In this document: piece by piece, positions 18,715 to 28,740 of the stretch
How the letters are laid out: each line of letters begins with the position of its first letter
How positions within the stretch are numbered: the stretch's first letter is position 1
NCBI RefSeq assembly: GCF_002050515.1
Contig: NZ_LTAY01000070.1
Location: forward strand, 87,781-151,780
Origin: Clostridium thermobutyricum DSM 4928
Lineage (GTDB): Bacteria > Bacillota > Clostridia > Clostridiales > Clostridiaceae
DNA: 64,000 nucleotides
Direction of reading: 5' to 3'
The notes under the pieces: generated by a model
Seen by the model: the letters and a program-made list of their open reading frames with translations, nothing else
Told to the model about the DNA's origin: nothing
Databases searched by the model: none
Program-made: the position numbers and the translations under genes

Positions 18715-19782
18715 ATGTCATATAAATTATTAATAATAAACCCAGGATCAACATCAACTAAAATTGGTGTATATGAGAATGAAAAAGAAATATTAGAAGA
18801 AACACTTAGACATTCAGCAGAGGAAATAGGAAAATATGCTACAATATTTGACCAATTAAGCTTTAGAAAAGATGTTATATTAAATGTACTAAAAGAAAAG
18901 AATTTTGATATAAAAGAATTAAGTGCTGTTGTTGGTAGAGGTGGTATGCTTAAACCAATTCCAGGAGGAACTTATGAAGTTAATGATGCTTTAATAGCTG
19001 ATTTAAAAGAAGGAGTACAAGGACAACATGCTTCAAACTTAGGTGGAATATTAGCAAATGAAATTGCTAAAGAAGTTGGAGTAAGAGCATTTATAGTTGA
19101 TCCAGTTGTTGTTGATGAATTAGATGAAGTTGCTAGACTTTCAGGAATACCTGAATTACCAAGAAAAAGTAAGTTCCATGCTTTAAATCAAAAAGCAGTT
19201 GCTAAAAGATTTGGTAAAGAAAGTGGAAAAGGATATGAAAATTTAAATCTTATTGTAACTCACATGGGTGGTGGAGTTTCAGTAGGAGCTCATAAATTAG
19301 GAAAAGTTGTTGATGTAAACAATGCTTTAGATGGAGATGGTCCATTCTCACCAGAAAGAGCAGGAGGAGTTCCAGCTGGAGATTTAATTAAAATGTGTTT
19401 TTCAGGAAAATATACAGAAAAAGAAGTATTTAGTAAATTAGTAGGAAAAGGTGGTATGGTAGCCTACCTAAATACTAATGATGCTAGAGATGTTATTAAT
19501 GCAGCTTCAGAAGGAAATAAAGAAGCAAAATTAGTTTATGATGCATTTATATATCAAGTAGCTAAAAGTATTGGAGAAATGGCTACTGTATTAGAAGGAA
19601 AGGTAGATAAAATAATCTTAACAGGTGGAATCGCATATTCAGAAAAAGTTGTTAATGATATAACTAAGAAAGTTTCATTTATTTCAGAAGTTAAAGCTTA
19701 TCCGGGAGAAGATGAATTATTAGCACTAGCACAAGGAGCTATCAGAGTTCTTGATGGAGAAGAAGTAGTAAAAGTATATTAA
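18715..19782 (+). CDS. buk: Butyrate kinase
   Basis: 355-residue ASKHA-fold kinase that turns butyryl phosphate and ADP into butyrate and ATP, giving the ATP of butyrate fermentation. The N-terminal motif N-P-G-S-T-S-T-K and the adenosine/phosphate loops [10 protein letters not shown] and L-T-G-G-I-A are visible. I choose ATG 18715, 8 bases after GGAGG (18702-18706), not the TTG at 18700, which lies ahead of that site. It forms an operon with ptb and is closed by a terminator. Confidence 0.95.
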   Translation: MSYKLLIINPGSTSTKIGVYENEKEILEETLRHSAEEIGKYATIFDQLSFRKDVILNVLKEKNFDIKELSAVVGRGGMLKPIPGGTYEVNDALIADLKEGVQGQHASNLGGILANEIAKEVGVRAFIVDPVVVDELDEVARLSGIPELPRKSKFHALNQKAVAKRFGKESGKGYENLNLIVTHMGGGVSVGAHKLGKVVDVNNALDGDGPFSPERAGGVPAGDLIKMCFSGKYTEKEVFSKLVGKGGMVAYLNTNDARDVINAASEGNKEAKLVYDAFIYQVAKSIGEMATVLEGKVDKIILTGGIAYSEKVVNDITKKVSFISEVKAYPGEDELLALAQGAIRVLDGEEVVKVY

Positions 19783-19796
19783 TTAAATATGATATT

Positions 19797-19835
19797 AAAG
19801 CTCTAGAAATATAGAATAATTTTCTAGAGCTTTTT
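19797..19835 (+). terminator. Intrinsic terminator after ptb-buk
   Basis: Perfect 13-bp stem (19797-19809 with 19821-19833), 11-base loop, T-rich tail. Confidence 0.9.
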
Positions 19836-19977
19836 ATTATTAAAAATAAGATTTGTTTTTGATATATGTAATAAAATATGAAAGATTATCTAGTGAATGC
19901 TTTTATTATATAAAGTTGTGAATTAAGAAAGTAAAATGTATAATTGAATATATATAATAAAAGGCGGAGGAACAAAA

Positions 19978-20289
19978 ATGAGTTTATTAGATTCAAAGTT
20001 AAAAAGTGAAGAAATGGATCTATTTTTCAATGCTATATTAAAATTAGAAAATATAGAGGAATGCTATAAATTTTTTGAAGATGTAGCTACTATAAATGAA
20101 ATAAAATCCTTAGCTCAAAGACTTCATGTTGCAAAGTTATTAAAAAATAAAAAAACTTACACTGAAATTGCAGAAATAACTGGAGCGAGTACCGCAACTA
20201 TTAGTCGAGTTAATAGAGCTCTTAATTATGGAAGTGATGGTTATAATATAATATTAGAAAGACTTAAAGAGCAAAATATTGTCAAATAA
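19978..20289 (+). CDS. YerC/TrpR-related DNA-binding protein
   Basis: 103 residues of the TrpR-like fold found in YerC/YecD proteins. The N-terminal helices are followed by a helix-turn-helix (about residues 57-84) with Y-T-E-I-A-E-I-T-G-A-S-T-A-T-I-S-R-V-N-R. The lineage function is not settled; the fold binds DNA. It has a good GGCGGAGG binding site and is followed after 61 bases by glmM, with no terminator between them, so they may share a transcript. Confidence 0.88.
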   Translation: MSLLDSKLKSEEMDLFFNAILKLENIEECYKFFEDVATINEIKSLAQRLHVAKLLKNKKTYTEIAEITGASTATISRVNRALNYGSDGYNIILERLKEQNIVK

Positions 20290-20350
20290 TAGAGGAGATT
20301 ATATACTATAGTAGTGTATTAAACTTGAATAATAAGAAAGAGGTAGAAAA

Positions 20351-21697
20351 ATGAGTAGAATATTCGGAACGGATGGAGTTAGAGGAATAGCAAACTCTGA
20401 ACTTACAGCTCAGCTTGCATATAATTTAGGTAGAGCAGGAGCTTATGTATTAACAGAAGGAGCTCACAAGCCAAAGATAATAGTAGGAAAAGATACAAGA
20501 ATATCAGGAGATATGCTTGAATCAGCATTAGTAGCAGGTATTTTATCTGTAGGAGCTGAAGCAATAATTTTAGGAGTTATTCCAACACCAGCAGTAGCTC
20601 ATTTAGCTAGAGAATATGGAGCAGATGCAGGAGTAATGATTTCAGCATCACATAATCCAGTAGAATATAACGGAATAAAATTCTTTAATGGAAATGGATA
20701 TAAATTATCAGATGAATTAGAAGATCAAATTCAAAGTGTAATAGAAGGTGGATTCAAAGGAGTGCCAAGTCCTGTAGGTTCACAAATAGGAAGAAAAAGA
20801 ATAGAAGCTTCAGCTTTAGAAGATTATATAGAATTTGCTAAAAATACTACACCTTTTAAATTAGAAGGATTAAAAATTGCATTAGATTGTGCAAATGGTG
20901 CAGCATATGCGGCAGCAGTTCAAGCTTTTAGAGATTTAGGAGCAGAAGTATTTGTAATAAATGATAATCCAGATGGAACTAATATAAATGAAAAGTGTGG
21001 TTCAACACATCCAGAAGAACTTATGGACTATGTTGTAAGAAAAGGATGTGATATTGGATTTGCTTTTGATGGAGATGCAGATAGATGTTTAGCAGTTGAT
21101 AATAAAGGAAATCTTGTTAATGGAGATTTTATATTAGCTATTTGTGCAAAACATTTAAAAGAAATTGGAAGATTAAAAGATGACACTTTAGTAGTTACAG
21201 TTATGAGTAACTTAGGATTAGATATAGCATGTAAGAATCTTGGAATAAATGTTATAAAAACTAAAGTTGGAGACAGATATGTTCTTGAAGAAATGGTTAA
21301 AGAGAAATACTCTTTAGGTGGAGAGCAATCAGGACATATAATATTCTTAGAAAATAATACAACTGGAGATGGATTAGTAACAGCTCTTCAAGTTGCATCA
21401 GTTGTTAAGAAAAGTGGTAAGACACTAAATGAACTTTGCTCAATTATGAAAGAGCTTCCACAAGTTTTAGTTAATGCAACAGTTCCAAATGATAAAAAGA
21501 ATATATACTTAATAGATGAAGAAATAAAATCAGAGATAGAAAGAATGGAAAGATTAATGGATGGAAAAGGAAGAGTTCTTATAAGACCTTCTGGTACAGA
21601 ACCATTAGTTAGAGTTATGCTTGAAGGCGAAAACCAAGAAGAAATAGATAAACTTGCGCATAATTTAGCAAATATGATATTAGAAAAATGTAAATAA
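20351..21697 (+). CDS. glmM: Phosphoglucosamine mutase
   Basis: 448 residues. It interconverts glucosamine-6-phosphate and glucosamine-1-phosphate for UDP-GlcNAc and peptidoglycan synthesis. The phosphoserine loop M-I-S-A-S-H-N-P, the metal loop D-G-D-A-D-R, the sugar loop G-G-E-Q-S-G-H and the phosphate-binding R-P-S-G-T-E-P are all intact. Elsewhere in Firmicutes glmM commonly sits directly after cdaA-cdaR and its product restrains CdaA. Here it is separated from them by the FAD gene, ptb-buk and the TrpR-like gene, about 4.5 kb away. Confidence 0.96.
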   Translation: MSRIFGTDGVRGIANSELTAQLAYNLGRAGAYVLTEGAHKPKIIVGKDTRISGDMLESALVAGILSVGAEAIILGVIPTPAVAHLAREYGADAGVMISASHNPVEYNGIKFFNGNGYKLSDELEDQIQSVIEGGFKGVPSPVGSQIGRKRIEASALEDYIEFAKNTTPFKLEGLKIALDCANGAAYAAAVQAFRDLGAEVFVINDNPDGTNINEKCGSTHPEELMDYVVRKGCDIGFAFDGDADRCLAVDNKGNLVNGDFILAICAKHLKEIGRLKDDTLVVTVMSNLGLDIACKNLGINVIKTKVGDRYVLEEMVKEKYSLGGEQSGHIIFLENNTTGDGLVTALQVASVVKKSGKTLNELCSIMKELPQVLVNATVPNDKKNIYLIDEEIKSEIERMERLMDGKGRVLIRPSGTEPLVRVMLEGENQEEIDKLAHNLANMILEKCK

Positions 21698-21715
21698 AAA
21701 ATTTTAAAATAATAG

Positions 21716-21779
21716 CCTACTTAAAGTATAGTATAAATTAGATTATATTATAGAATCTTTAAGTAGGTTTTTATTTTTT
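21716..21779 (+). terminator. Terminator-like structure after glmM
   Basis: 11-bp stem (21716-21726 with 21757-21767) with a 30-base, partly self-pairing loop, followed by TTTTTATTTTTT. Confidence 0.7.
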
Positions 21780-22211
21780 TATAAATTATTAGTAAAGGTT
21801 TTCTTTAAAGTATAAATAGTAAATAAATATAAAAGTAAGACATCTACAATTCAAATAATACAAAAAATGTTAATAAAAATAAGGAAACAAAACATAAAAG
21901 TGCAAGAAAATTTGCATATTTTATTAAAAATCTTGCAAAAAGATATATTTTAAGTCCATAAATATAGAATTAGATTTAAAAAATATGAATATAATTATTT
22001 AATCCTTGCAAAAATTATGTTAAAAGTTGTTTGGAAATAAGAGTAAATAAATTCAATAAAATGTAATAAATAAAATATGGAAAAGTAATTTATTATATAT
22101 ATAATTTTAATAAATAGAAATTTTAATATTAAAGTAAGAAACAGATTAAAAGTTAAGTAAAGTTATTATGAAAATTTAGGACAAGTCATTAGAGATTTGG
22201 AGGATTAAAAT
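21780..22211 (+). promoter_or_regulatory. Leader region of the kdp operon, with TGCAAGA repeats
   Basis: About 430 very AT-rich bases without a gene. TGCAAGA (21901-21907) and TCTTGCA (21931-21937) form an inverted repeat, and CTTGCAAAAA occurs at 21932-21941 and again at 22005-22014. These could be operator sites or an RNA hairpin. I do not recognise the c-di-AMP (ydaO) riboswitch consensus or any other known leader, and no convincing promoter. Confidence 0.35.
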
Positions 22212-22289
22212 ATGATTATATTAGGTATTATCATTATATTGATATTTGGATATTTGTTTTATGCATTGTTTAATCCAGATAAATTTTAA
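22212..22289 (+). CDS. kdpF: Small subunit KdpF of the Kdp potassium pump
   Basis: 25-residue single-helix peptide (M-I-I-L-G-I-I-I-I-L then Y-L-F-Y-A-L-F-N-P-D-K-F). It sits directly ahead of kdpA with its own GGAGG binding site 8 bases before the ATG. KdpF stabilises the KdpABC complex in E. coli; the ending with N-P-[DE]-[KR]-F is typical of the family. It is too short for ordinary gene callers. The stop is 18 bases before the kdpA start. Confidence 0.88.
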   Translation: MIILGIIIILIFGYLFYALFNPDKF

Positions 22290-22307
22290 CTTTAGGAGGA
22301 GAATACA

Positions 22308-23993
22308 TTGGTTGGAGTACAATTAATTTTATTTTTAATTGTCTTTTTAATTATTATAGCTATAGTTGGAAAGTATATTTCTAATATAATAAATTTTAGA
22401 GATTATAAAACTAGTGCGTTATTTGATAAGATAGACAATTGTATATATAGAATATGTGGTATTAGTCGAGATGAAATGTCCTTTAAGGAATATGTTAAAG
22501 CATTATTAATAAGTAATTTTTTTATGTTCCTACTAGGATTTATAATTTTAAAAATTCAAGGGTTAATACCTATATTTAATTCTGCAAGACATGCTAAAAA
22601 CTTTAGTTTTACATTAGCTTTCAATACTGCTGCATCTTTTGTAACTAATACAGACTTGCAACATTATGCCGGAGCAAGTGCAGTATCAAACTTTACTCAA
22701 ATGTTAGTAATAACATTTTTAATGTTCACTTCAGCAGCAACAGGATGTGCTATAGCTTCTGGATTTATCAGAACTGTTGCTGGTAAAGAGAAATCATTAG
22801 GAAATTTTTATGTTGATTTTACTAGATTTTTAACAAGAGTATTAATTCCTTTTTCAGTAGTCATAGGAATTATATTAATTTTCTTTGGAGTTCCAGAAAG
22901 TCTTAAAGGAATAATAACAGTTAAGACTTTAAATGGTGGATTCCAAAACTTAATGTTAGGACCAATAGCATCTTTAGAAGCTATTAAGCATTTAGGAACA
23001 AATGGAGGAGGATTCTTTGCAGCAAACTCTGCACATCCATTTGCAAATCCAACATTAATAACAAATTATATAGAAATGATGTCAATGACAATATTACCAG
23101 GAGCCTTTGTAGTTGCTTTTGGAGATACAGTAAAAAATAAAAAACAAAGTATAGTAATTATAATAGCTTTACTTATTTTAGTTGCAGTTTCTTTCTTCAT
23201 TATGTATCATTCAATCTCAAAAGGAAATGTAAGTTTAGAAAAACTTGGGTTATCTAAAGCTTTTAGTGGTTCAGAAGGTCAAGAATTAAGATTTGGTCAT
23301 TTAGGGACAAGTTTATTCAGTACAATAACCACTACATTTACAACTGGTAGTACAAATGTAGCTTTAAATGCAATGAATCCAATGTTTATATTTGCAACTT
23401 TATGGGGAATGATGCTTAATACATTATTTGGAGGAACTGGTGTAGGATTCTTAAATATAATAATGTACGTATTATTAACTGTATTTATCTGTGGTCTTAT
23501 GGTTGGAAGAACTCCAGAGTTTTATGGTAAGAAAGTTGAAGCAAAAGAAATTAAACTTATAGCAGTATCAATATTAATACATCCAATATTAATATTATTT
23601 TCTACAGTTATTGCGCTTCTTGGAGGATTTGCTGCTCACAGTGGAATTCATGGAGGTTTCCATGGATTTACTCAAATACTTTATGAATTCACAAGTGCAA
23701 GTGCAAATAATGGTTCATTAATGGGAGGATATATTAACAATGATACATTCTTCAATATGTTAACAGGATTTATAATGTTAATTGGAAGATATGCACCTAT
23801 AATACTTCTTTTAGCTGTAGGAGTTTCTTTAGCTAATAAGAAAGCAGTGCCTAAGACTGTTGGTACATTTAGAACAGATAATGTAATATTTGGAGTAATG
23901 TTAATAGTTATTATATTAGTTATTGGAGCATTAACATTCCTTCCTGTGTTAGGACTTGGACCTATAACAGAACATCTAAGATTCTTAGCTTAG
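22308..23993 (+). CDS. kdpA: Potassium-transporting ATPase subunit A
   Basis: 561-residue, ten-helix potassium channel-like subunit of the Kdp pump, related to SKT transporters. The selectivity-filter-like segments [22 protein letters not shown] and A-N-N-G-S are visible. Translation starts at TTG 22308, 7 bases after AGGAGGA. It is followed by kdpB after a few bases. Confidence 0.95.
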   Translation: MVGVQLILFLIVFLIIIAIVGKYISNIINFRDYKTSALFDKIDNCIYRICGISRDEMSFKEYVKALLISNFFMFLLGFIILKIQGLIPIFNSARHAKNFSFTLAFNTAASFVTNTDLQHYAGASAVSNFTQMLVITFLMFTSAATGCAIASGFIRTVAGKEKSLGNFYVDFTRFLTRVLIPFSVVIGIILIFFGVPESLKGIITVKTLNGGFQNLMLGPIASLEAIKHLGTNGGGFFAANSAHPFANPTLITNYIEMMSMTILPGAFVVAFGDTVKNKKQSIVIIIALLILVAVSFFIMYHSISKGNVSLEKLGLSKAFSGSEGQELRFGHLGTSLFSTITTTFTTGSTNVALNAMNPMFIFATLWGMMLNTLFGGTGVGFLNIIMYVLLTVFICGLMVGRTPEFYGKKVEAKEIKLIAVSILIHPILILFSTVIALLGGFAAHSGIHGGFHGFTQILYEFTSASANNGSLMGGYINNDTFFNMLTGFIMLIGRYAPIILLLAVGVSLANKKAVPKTVGTFRTDNVIFGVMLIVIILVIGALTFLPVLGLGPITEHLRFLA

Positions 23994-24006
23994 CGAGGTG
24001 AATATT

Positions 24007-26076
24007 GTGAGTGAAAAAGAACAAGATAAAAAGAAATTTTTAAATAAAGAAATAGTAGGAAAAGCTTTTAAGGATTCTTTTAAAAAGCTAAGCCCAAAGA
24101 ATATGATTAAAAATCCTATAATGTTTTTAGTTGAAATAGGTTGTGTGATAGTATTCATATTAGCCATATTCCCAAACCTATTTGGGCATACTACAGGAAC
24201 TGGTGATGTTAGAGTATATAATCTAATAGTTGCTATAATATTATTTATAACAATTCTTTTTGCAAACTTTGCAGAAGCTATTGCAGAAGGAAGAGGGAAA
24301 GCTCAAGCTAGTACATTAAAACAAACAAAACAAAATACAAAAGCAAAATTACTAGATGAAGCAGGAAATATTACAATTGTAAATGCAGATGAATTAAAAA
24401 AAGGTGATATTATCTTAATAGAATCAGGAGACTTAGTTCCAAATGATGGTGAAGTTATAGAAGGTATAGCATCTGTTGATGAAAGTGCTATTACAGGAGA
24501 ATCAGCACCAGTAGTTAAGGAATCAGGTGGAGACTTTGCATCAGTTACAGGTGGAACTAGAGTAGTTTCAGACTGGATAAAAGTTGAGATAACAGTAACA
24601 CCAGGAGAATCTTTCCTAGATAAAATGATTAAGCTTGTTGAAGGAGCTGAAAGAAAGAAAACTCCAAATGAAATAGCACTTAGTACACTTTTATTATCAT
24701 TAACAATAATATTCTTAGTAGTTGTGGTTACTCTTTATCCTTTAGCAGGATATTTAAATGTTAAACTTTCTATAGCGACATTAGTTGCATTATTAGTTTG
24801 TTTAATACCAACAACAATTGGTGGATTATTATCAGCAATTGGTATAGCAGGTATGGATAGAGTTACTAGATTTAATATGATAGCTATGTCAGGTAAAGCA
24901 GTTGAATCTTGTGGTGATGTAGATGTTATGATATTAGATAAAACAGGAACAATAACTTTTGGTAATAGATTAGCAGCTGACTTTTTACCAGTTGGTGATG
25001 TTTCTAAAGAAGATTTAATAAAGCAAGCTCTTTTAACTTCTCTTTTAGATACAACTCCAGAAGGAAAATCAGTAGTTGATTTAGCAGAAAAGTTAGGAAT
25101 AACTGATAGCATAGATAATTATAAAGATGCGCAATTTATAGAATTCCAAGCTCAAACAAAAATGAGTGGTATGGATTTAAAAGATGGGACAAGAGTTAGA
25201 AAAGGTGCTAGTGCTGCTGTAAAAGATTTTGTTAAAAATCTAGGTGGAGTAATTCCTAGTGATTTAGATGAAAAAGTAGAGCAAGTTTCAAAATATGGTG
25301 GAACTCCATTGACAGTTTGTGTTGAAAATAAAATTTATGGAGTTATATATTTAAAAGATACAGTTAAACCAGGGTTAGTTGAAAGATTTGCTAGACTAAG
25401 AGAAATGGGAATAAAAACTGTAATGTGTACTGGCGATAATCCATTAACTGCTGAAACAATAGCTAAAGAAGCTGGAGTTGATGACTTTGTAGCAGAATGT
25501 AAACCAGAAGATAAAATAGCAGTTATTAAAAAAGAACAAGAACAAGGAAAAATAGTAGCAATGACAGGAGATGGAACAAATGATGCTCCAGCTCTTGCAC
25601 AAGCAGATGTTGGTATTGCAATGAATACTGGTACAACTTCAGCTAAAGAAGCTGCAAATATGGTAGATCTTGATTCAAATCCAACTAAAATTCTTGAGGT
25701 AGTTGAAATTGGTAAGCAACTTTTAATTACAAGAGGGGCGTTAACAACATTTAGTATAGCAAATGATATTGCAAAATACTTTGCAGTAATACCAGCTATT
25801 TTTATAACAGCAATTCCTCAAATGAAAGTTTTAAATGTAATGCATCTATATTCACCTGCATCAGCAATATTATCAGCATTAATATTCAATGCTATAATAA
25901 TACCAATTCTTATACCAGTTGCTATGAAAGGTGTAAAATATAGACCAATGAAAGCTGAATTATTATTACTTAGAAATGTTTTAATATTTGGTGTAGGTGG
26001 AGTAATAACTCCTTTTATAGGAATTAAAATAATAGATATGTTAATAACTCCACTTTGTAGAATGTTAGGAATGTAG
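24007..26076 (+). CDS. kdpB: Potassium-transporting P-type ATPase subunit B
   Basis: 689-residue P-type ATPase that energises KdpA. The phosphorylation motif D-K-T-G-T has Asp311. The actuator motif is G-E-S-A-P rather than the usual T-G-E-S plus Pro, as in other KdpB proteins, and the hinge motif is G-D-G-T-N-D-A-P. I take GTG 24007 as start, 8 bases after GAGG, because the GTG at 23998 is part of the binding site. Overlap-like spacing with kdpA and 10 bases to kdpC indicate one operon. Confidence 0.95.
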   Translation: MSEKEQDKKKFLNKEIVGKAFKDSFKKLSPKNMIKNPIMFLVEIGCVIVFILAIFPNLFGHTTGTGDVRVYNLIVAIILFITILFANFAEAIAEGRGKAQASTLKQTKQNTKAKLLDEAGNITIVNADELKKGDIILIESGDLVPNDGEVIEGIASVDESAITGESAPVVKESGGDFASVTGGTRVVSDWIKVEITVTPGESFLDKMIKLVEGAERKKTPNEIALSTLLLSLTIIFLVVVVTLYPLAGYLNVKLSIATLVALLVCLIPTTIGGLLSAIGIAGMDRVTRFNMIAMSGKAVESCGDVDVMILDKTGTITFGNRLAADFLPVGDVSKEDLIKQALLTSLLDTTPEGKSVVDLAEKLGITDSIDNYKDAQFIEFQAQTKMSGMDLKDGTRVRKGASAAVKDFVKNLGGVIPSDLDEKVEQVSKYGGTPLTVCVENKIYGVIYLKDTVKPGLVERFARLREMGIKTVMCTGDNPLTAETIAKEAGVDDFVAECKPEDKIAVIKKEQEQGKIVAMTGDGTNDAPALAQADVGIAMNTGTTSAKEAANMVDLDSNPTKILEVVEIGKQLLITRGALTTFSIANDIAKYFAVIPAIFITAIPQMKVLNVMHLYSPASAILSALIFNAIIIPILIPVAMKGVKYRPMKAELLLLRNVLIFGVGGVITPFIGIKIIDMLITPLCRMLGM

Positions 26077-26086
26077 GAGGAAGAAT

Positions 26087-26683
26087 ATGAAACACATAAA
26101 AATAGGAATAAAAATAACAATATTCTTTGCAATTGTTTGTGGAATCATATATCCTCTAGTTTTAACAGGGATAGGTCAAGTTGCAGCAAACAAACAAGCA
26201 AATGGAAGTTTAATATATGTAGATGGAAAGCCAATTGGTTCAAAATATATAGGACAAAGTTTTAATAATGATCCAAAATATTTCCATGGTAGACCATCAA
26301 GTATAAATTATAATATGACTTTAGAGAAAACAGATAATGTTCCTAAATCAGGTGGAGCAGTATTAGCACCAAATTCTAAGAAATTACAAGAGCAAGTAAA
26401 AGAAGAAATTAAGCAATTCTTAAAACAAAATCCAGGAGTTCAAGCTAAAGATTTACCAGCAGAATTATTTACAGATTCAGCTTCAGGATTAGATCCAGAT
26501 ATATCTCTTAGAGGTGCTGAAGTTCAAATTGATAGAGTAGCTAAAAATACAGGAATAAGTAAAGATAAACTAAATCAATTTATAAAAGAAAGTGAAATTA
26601 GTGATTCGCCAAGTGGAACAACTTTGGTAAATGTATTAGAACTTAATTTAAATGTTGCTAAAGAAGCAAAATTAATAAAATAA
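26087..26683 (+). CDS. kdpC: Potassium-transporting ATPase subunit C
   Basis: 198 residues with one N-terminal membrane helix (about 8-30). The extracellular domain has the family motifs F-H-G-R-P-S, S-A-S-G-L-D-P-D-I-S and A-x2-Q, which includes R-V-A-K-N-T-G. It is an accessory subunit of KdpABC. The ribosome binding site is AGGAGG. A terminator-like hairpin separates it from the kdpD-like gene. Confidence 0.95.
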   Translation: MKHIKIGIKITIFFAIVCGIIYPLVLTGIGQVAANKQANGSLIYVDGKPIGSKYIGQSFNNDPKYFHGRPSSINYNMTLEKTDNVPKSGGAVLAPNSKKLQEQVKEEIKQFLKQNPGVQAKDLPAELFTDSASGLDPDISLRGAEVQIDRVAKNTGISKDKLNQFIKESEISDSPSGTTLVNVLELNLNVAKEAKLIK

Positions 26684-26686
26684 TAG

Positions 26687-26712
26687 AAAGCAGTCTTATG
26701 GCTGCTTTTTTT
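26687..26712 (+). terminator. Terminator-like hairpin between kdpC and kdpD
   Basis: 7-bp stem (AAAGCAG with CTGCTTT), 8-base loop, then seven T up to 26712. It ends just before the GGAGG of the kdpD-like gene and would reduce, but perhaps not abolish, readthrough. Confidence 0.7.
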
Positions 26713-26726
26713 ATGGAGGTTAGAAT

Positions 26727-27884
26727 ATGGATAGTAAGTGTACTGATTTTAGAATAGAAACCTTTCATAGAGATAGAGAAAACAAAAAAGAAGGAAAAGG
26801 AATATTTAAAATATATTTAGGATATTCACCAGGAGTAGGAAAAACATATAGAATGCTTCAAGAAGGAAATAAGATGCTTGAAGATGGTGAAGATATAGTT
26901 ATAGGATATGTTGAAGATCATGATAGGTTAGAAACTAGACAACAAATTGGAAAATTAGAAATAATAGAAAGAACAAAGACAAAATATCGAGGAATAAATC
27001 TTGAAGAGATGAGTGTGTTAAATATTCTTAAAAGAAATCCTAATTGGGTTATTGTAGATGAACTTGCACATACAAATATACCAGCTTCAAAGAATAAAAA
27101 AAGATATGAAGATGTTTTAGAACTTTTAGATAATGGAATAAACATTTTAACTACAGTTAATATTCAACATATAGAAAGTTTAAATGATATGGTTTCTGAA
27201 ATAACAGGAATAAAAGTTAGAGAAACTATACCAGATAGAATGCTTCAAATAGCTGATGATATTATGGTTATTGACCTTCCACCAGAAAGTCTTATAACTA
27301 GACTTAAAAGTGGAAAAATATATAAAAAAGAAAATATACAAAGGTCTCTTGAAAACTTCTTTGTAAAAAGTAATCTTATTGCATTAAGAGAATTAGCATT
27401 AAGAGAGGCAGCAAATGAAATTGATGATGATTTAACTATATTAAAAAGAAATAGAGAATTTAAAAATCATATAAGAATAAATGAAAAAGTTTTAGTTTGT
27501 GTAAGTTCTAATCCACAAAGTTCAAGGCTTATAAGACATGCATACAGAGTTGCTAGAAGGTATAAGTGCAATCTTTATGTTTTAATAGTAGATTGTACAA
27601 ATGTTGTAGCAAAAAGAGAATATAAAGAAATGGATAAAGTATTAGAGGGGCATAAAAAACTTGCAAAAGCATTAGATGCAATAATTGTAGAGAAACAAAG
27701 TAAATCTGTTTCAAAAGCTATTGTTGATTTTGCTAATGAAGAAGGTATAACACAAATAATATTAGGGCATAGTAATAGAAGTAAAATTCAAACTTTATTT
27801 AGAGGTTCTACAATAAATAAAGTTTTAAGTGAAGCTCCTAATGTTGAAGTAAGAGTAATACCATATGTTCAAATACAAGATTAA
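26727..27884 (+). CDS. KdpD N-terminal domain protein lacking the histidine kinase
   Basis: 385 residues, against about 890 for full KdpD. It contains the KdpD domain with Walker A S-P-G-V-G-K-T (about residue 35) and Walker B-like V-I-V-D-E-L-A-H-T-N, then a universal-stress-protein domain (about 250-380) with the G-H-S-N-R-S loop. It ends before the membrane helices, GAF, HisKA and ATPase domains. No kdpE follows. Short KdpD proteins are known from some cyanobacteria and other bacteria. In S. aureus the USP domain of KdpD binds c-di-AMP; I do not see a clear match to that site here. The stop and following terminator look natural, not like a frameshift. Confidence 0.9.
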   Translation: MDSKCTDFRIETFHRDRENKKEGKGIFKIYLGYSPGVGKTYRMLQEGNKMLEDGEDIVIGYVEDHDRLETRQQIGKLEIIERTKTKYRGINLEEMSVLNILKRNPNWVIVDELAHTNIPASKNKKRYEDVLELLDNGINILTTVNIQHIESLNDMVSEITGIKVRETIPDRMLQIADDIMVIDLPPESLITRLKSGKIYKKENIQRSLENFFVKSNLIALRELALREAANEIDDDLTILKRNREFKNHIRINEKVLVCVSSNPQSSRLIRHAYRVARRYKCNLYVLIVDCTNVVAKREYKEMDKVLEGHKKLAKALDAIIVEKQSKSVSKAIVDFANEEGITQIILGHSNRSKIQTLFRGSTINKVLSEAPNVEVRVIPYVQIQD

Positions 27885-27910
27885 AAAATAGGCTTAGTGC
27901 CTATTTTTTA
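27883..27910 (+). terminator. Intrinsic terminator after the kdp operon
   Basis: AAAAAATAGGC paired with GCCTATTTTTT around TTAGT. It overlaps the end of the kdpD-like coding region. Confidence 0.85.
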
Positions 27911-28127
27911 TTTTTATTATAAAAATAAAGTAAGAAAATTTTATCGTTAAAAATAAGCTAATTTATGAAAAAAAATCGAAGAAGCTTTTGAAAGTATTTT
28001 TTTAAAAGAACAAAAATTTAGATTTGTAAAAAAATAATGGGAAAAATTTACAAGTAAAATTGTGAGTAGTAGAATTTTAAAAAAGATTAGATAAGCAAAT
28101 TATTAAGTGACCAAAAAGATATTAATG
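27911..28127 (+). other. AT-rich leader upstream of the ilv-leu operon
   Basis: About 215 bases with no gene. It must hold the operon promoter, but no clear -35/-10 pair stands out. The T-box signature (GGTACCGCG-like) is absent. Confidence 0.4.
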
Positions 28128-28165
28128 ACCACTTTTATGATTAGATCAGTGAAAGTGGTTTTTTT
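28128..28165 (+). promoter_or_regulatory. Terminator/attenuator hairpin in the ilv-leu leader
   Basis: ACCACTTT (28128-28135) pairs with AAAGTGGT (28152-28159), with a short inner GAT/ATC pairing, followed by seven T. It lies 40 bases before ilvN and downstream of any plausible promoter, so it may act as an attenuator. No T-box and no convincing leader peptide were found. It could also be the end of a small upstream RNA. Confidence 0.6.
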
Positions 28166-28205
28166 ATATATAATAAGCAGATAATGACATAAGGGGGGCA
28201 AATTT

Positions 28206-28718
28206 ATGAATAGACATGTACTATCTTTATTAGTAAAAAATTCGTCAGGAGTTTTAAGTAGAGTAGTAGGTCTCTTTTCTAGGAGAGGATACAATATTGA
28301 TAGTCTTTCAGTAGGTAAAACAGAAAATCCAGATATATCAAGGATGACTATTTGCCTCAACGGAGACGATGATATATTAGAGCAATGTGAAAAGCAAATA
28401 ACTAAATTACAAGAGGTAATAAGTGTAGAAAATTTAAAACCAGAGCAATCTGTTTATAGAGAGTTAGTATTAATAAAAGTTAATGCTACAGATGAGAATA
28501 GAGGAAAAATAAATGAAATAGTCAAAATTTTTAGAAGCAAAATAATAGATGTTTCAAAAGATACTTTAACTATTGAGTTAACAGGAGATGAAAGCAAAAT
28601 AGAAGCTTTAATGAAACTTTTAAGTGAATATGGTATTGAAGAGTTAGTTAGAACAGGTTTAACTGCATTAGAAAGAGGAGATACAACAATAATTAAAAGA
28701 AATAATTTGAGAATTTGA
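28206..28718 (+). CDS. ilvN: Acetolactate synthase small (regulatory) subunit
   Basis: 170 residues, two ACT-type domains. The N-terminal L-V-K-N-S-S-G-V-L-S-R-V-V-G-L-F-S-R-R-G-Y is the classic valine-binding ACT motif. It regulates the catalytic subunit IlvB, encoded 5 kb further along the same operon. It is the first gene of the branched-chain amino acid operon, with a GGGGGG binding site. It lies 22 bases before leuC. Confidence 0.93.
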   Translation: MNRHVLSLLVKNSSGVLSRVVGLFSRRGYNIDSLSVGKTENPDISRMTICLNGDDDILEQCEKQITKLQEVISVENLKPEQSVYRELVLIKVNATDENRGKINEIVKIFRSKIIDVSKDTLTIELTGDESKIEALMKLLSEYGIEELVRTGLTALERGDTTIIKRNNLRI

Positions 28719-28740
28719 TAGTTAAAAGGGGATAGAGAGA

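Noticed and set aside
21780..22211. c-di-AMP (ydaO) riboswitch ahead of kdp
   Set aside because: The region lacks its conserved GC-rich core elements; only AT-rich repeats are present.
24735..25112. 125-codon minus-strand frame inside kdpB
   Set aside because: The plus strand encodes an intact P-type ATPase across it; codon pattern fits only the plus strand.
28126..28185. Possible leader peptide M-T-T-F-M-I-R-S-V-K-V-V-F-L overlapping the ilv leader hairpin
   Set aside because: No ribosome binding site, and no dense run of Leu, Val or Ile codons before the stem as in true attenuator peptides.
27911..28205. T-box leader for the ilv-leu operon
   Set aside because: No T-box sequence or specifier-loop layout is visible.
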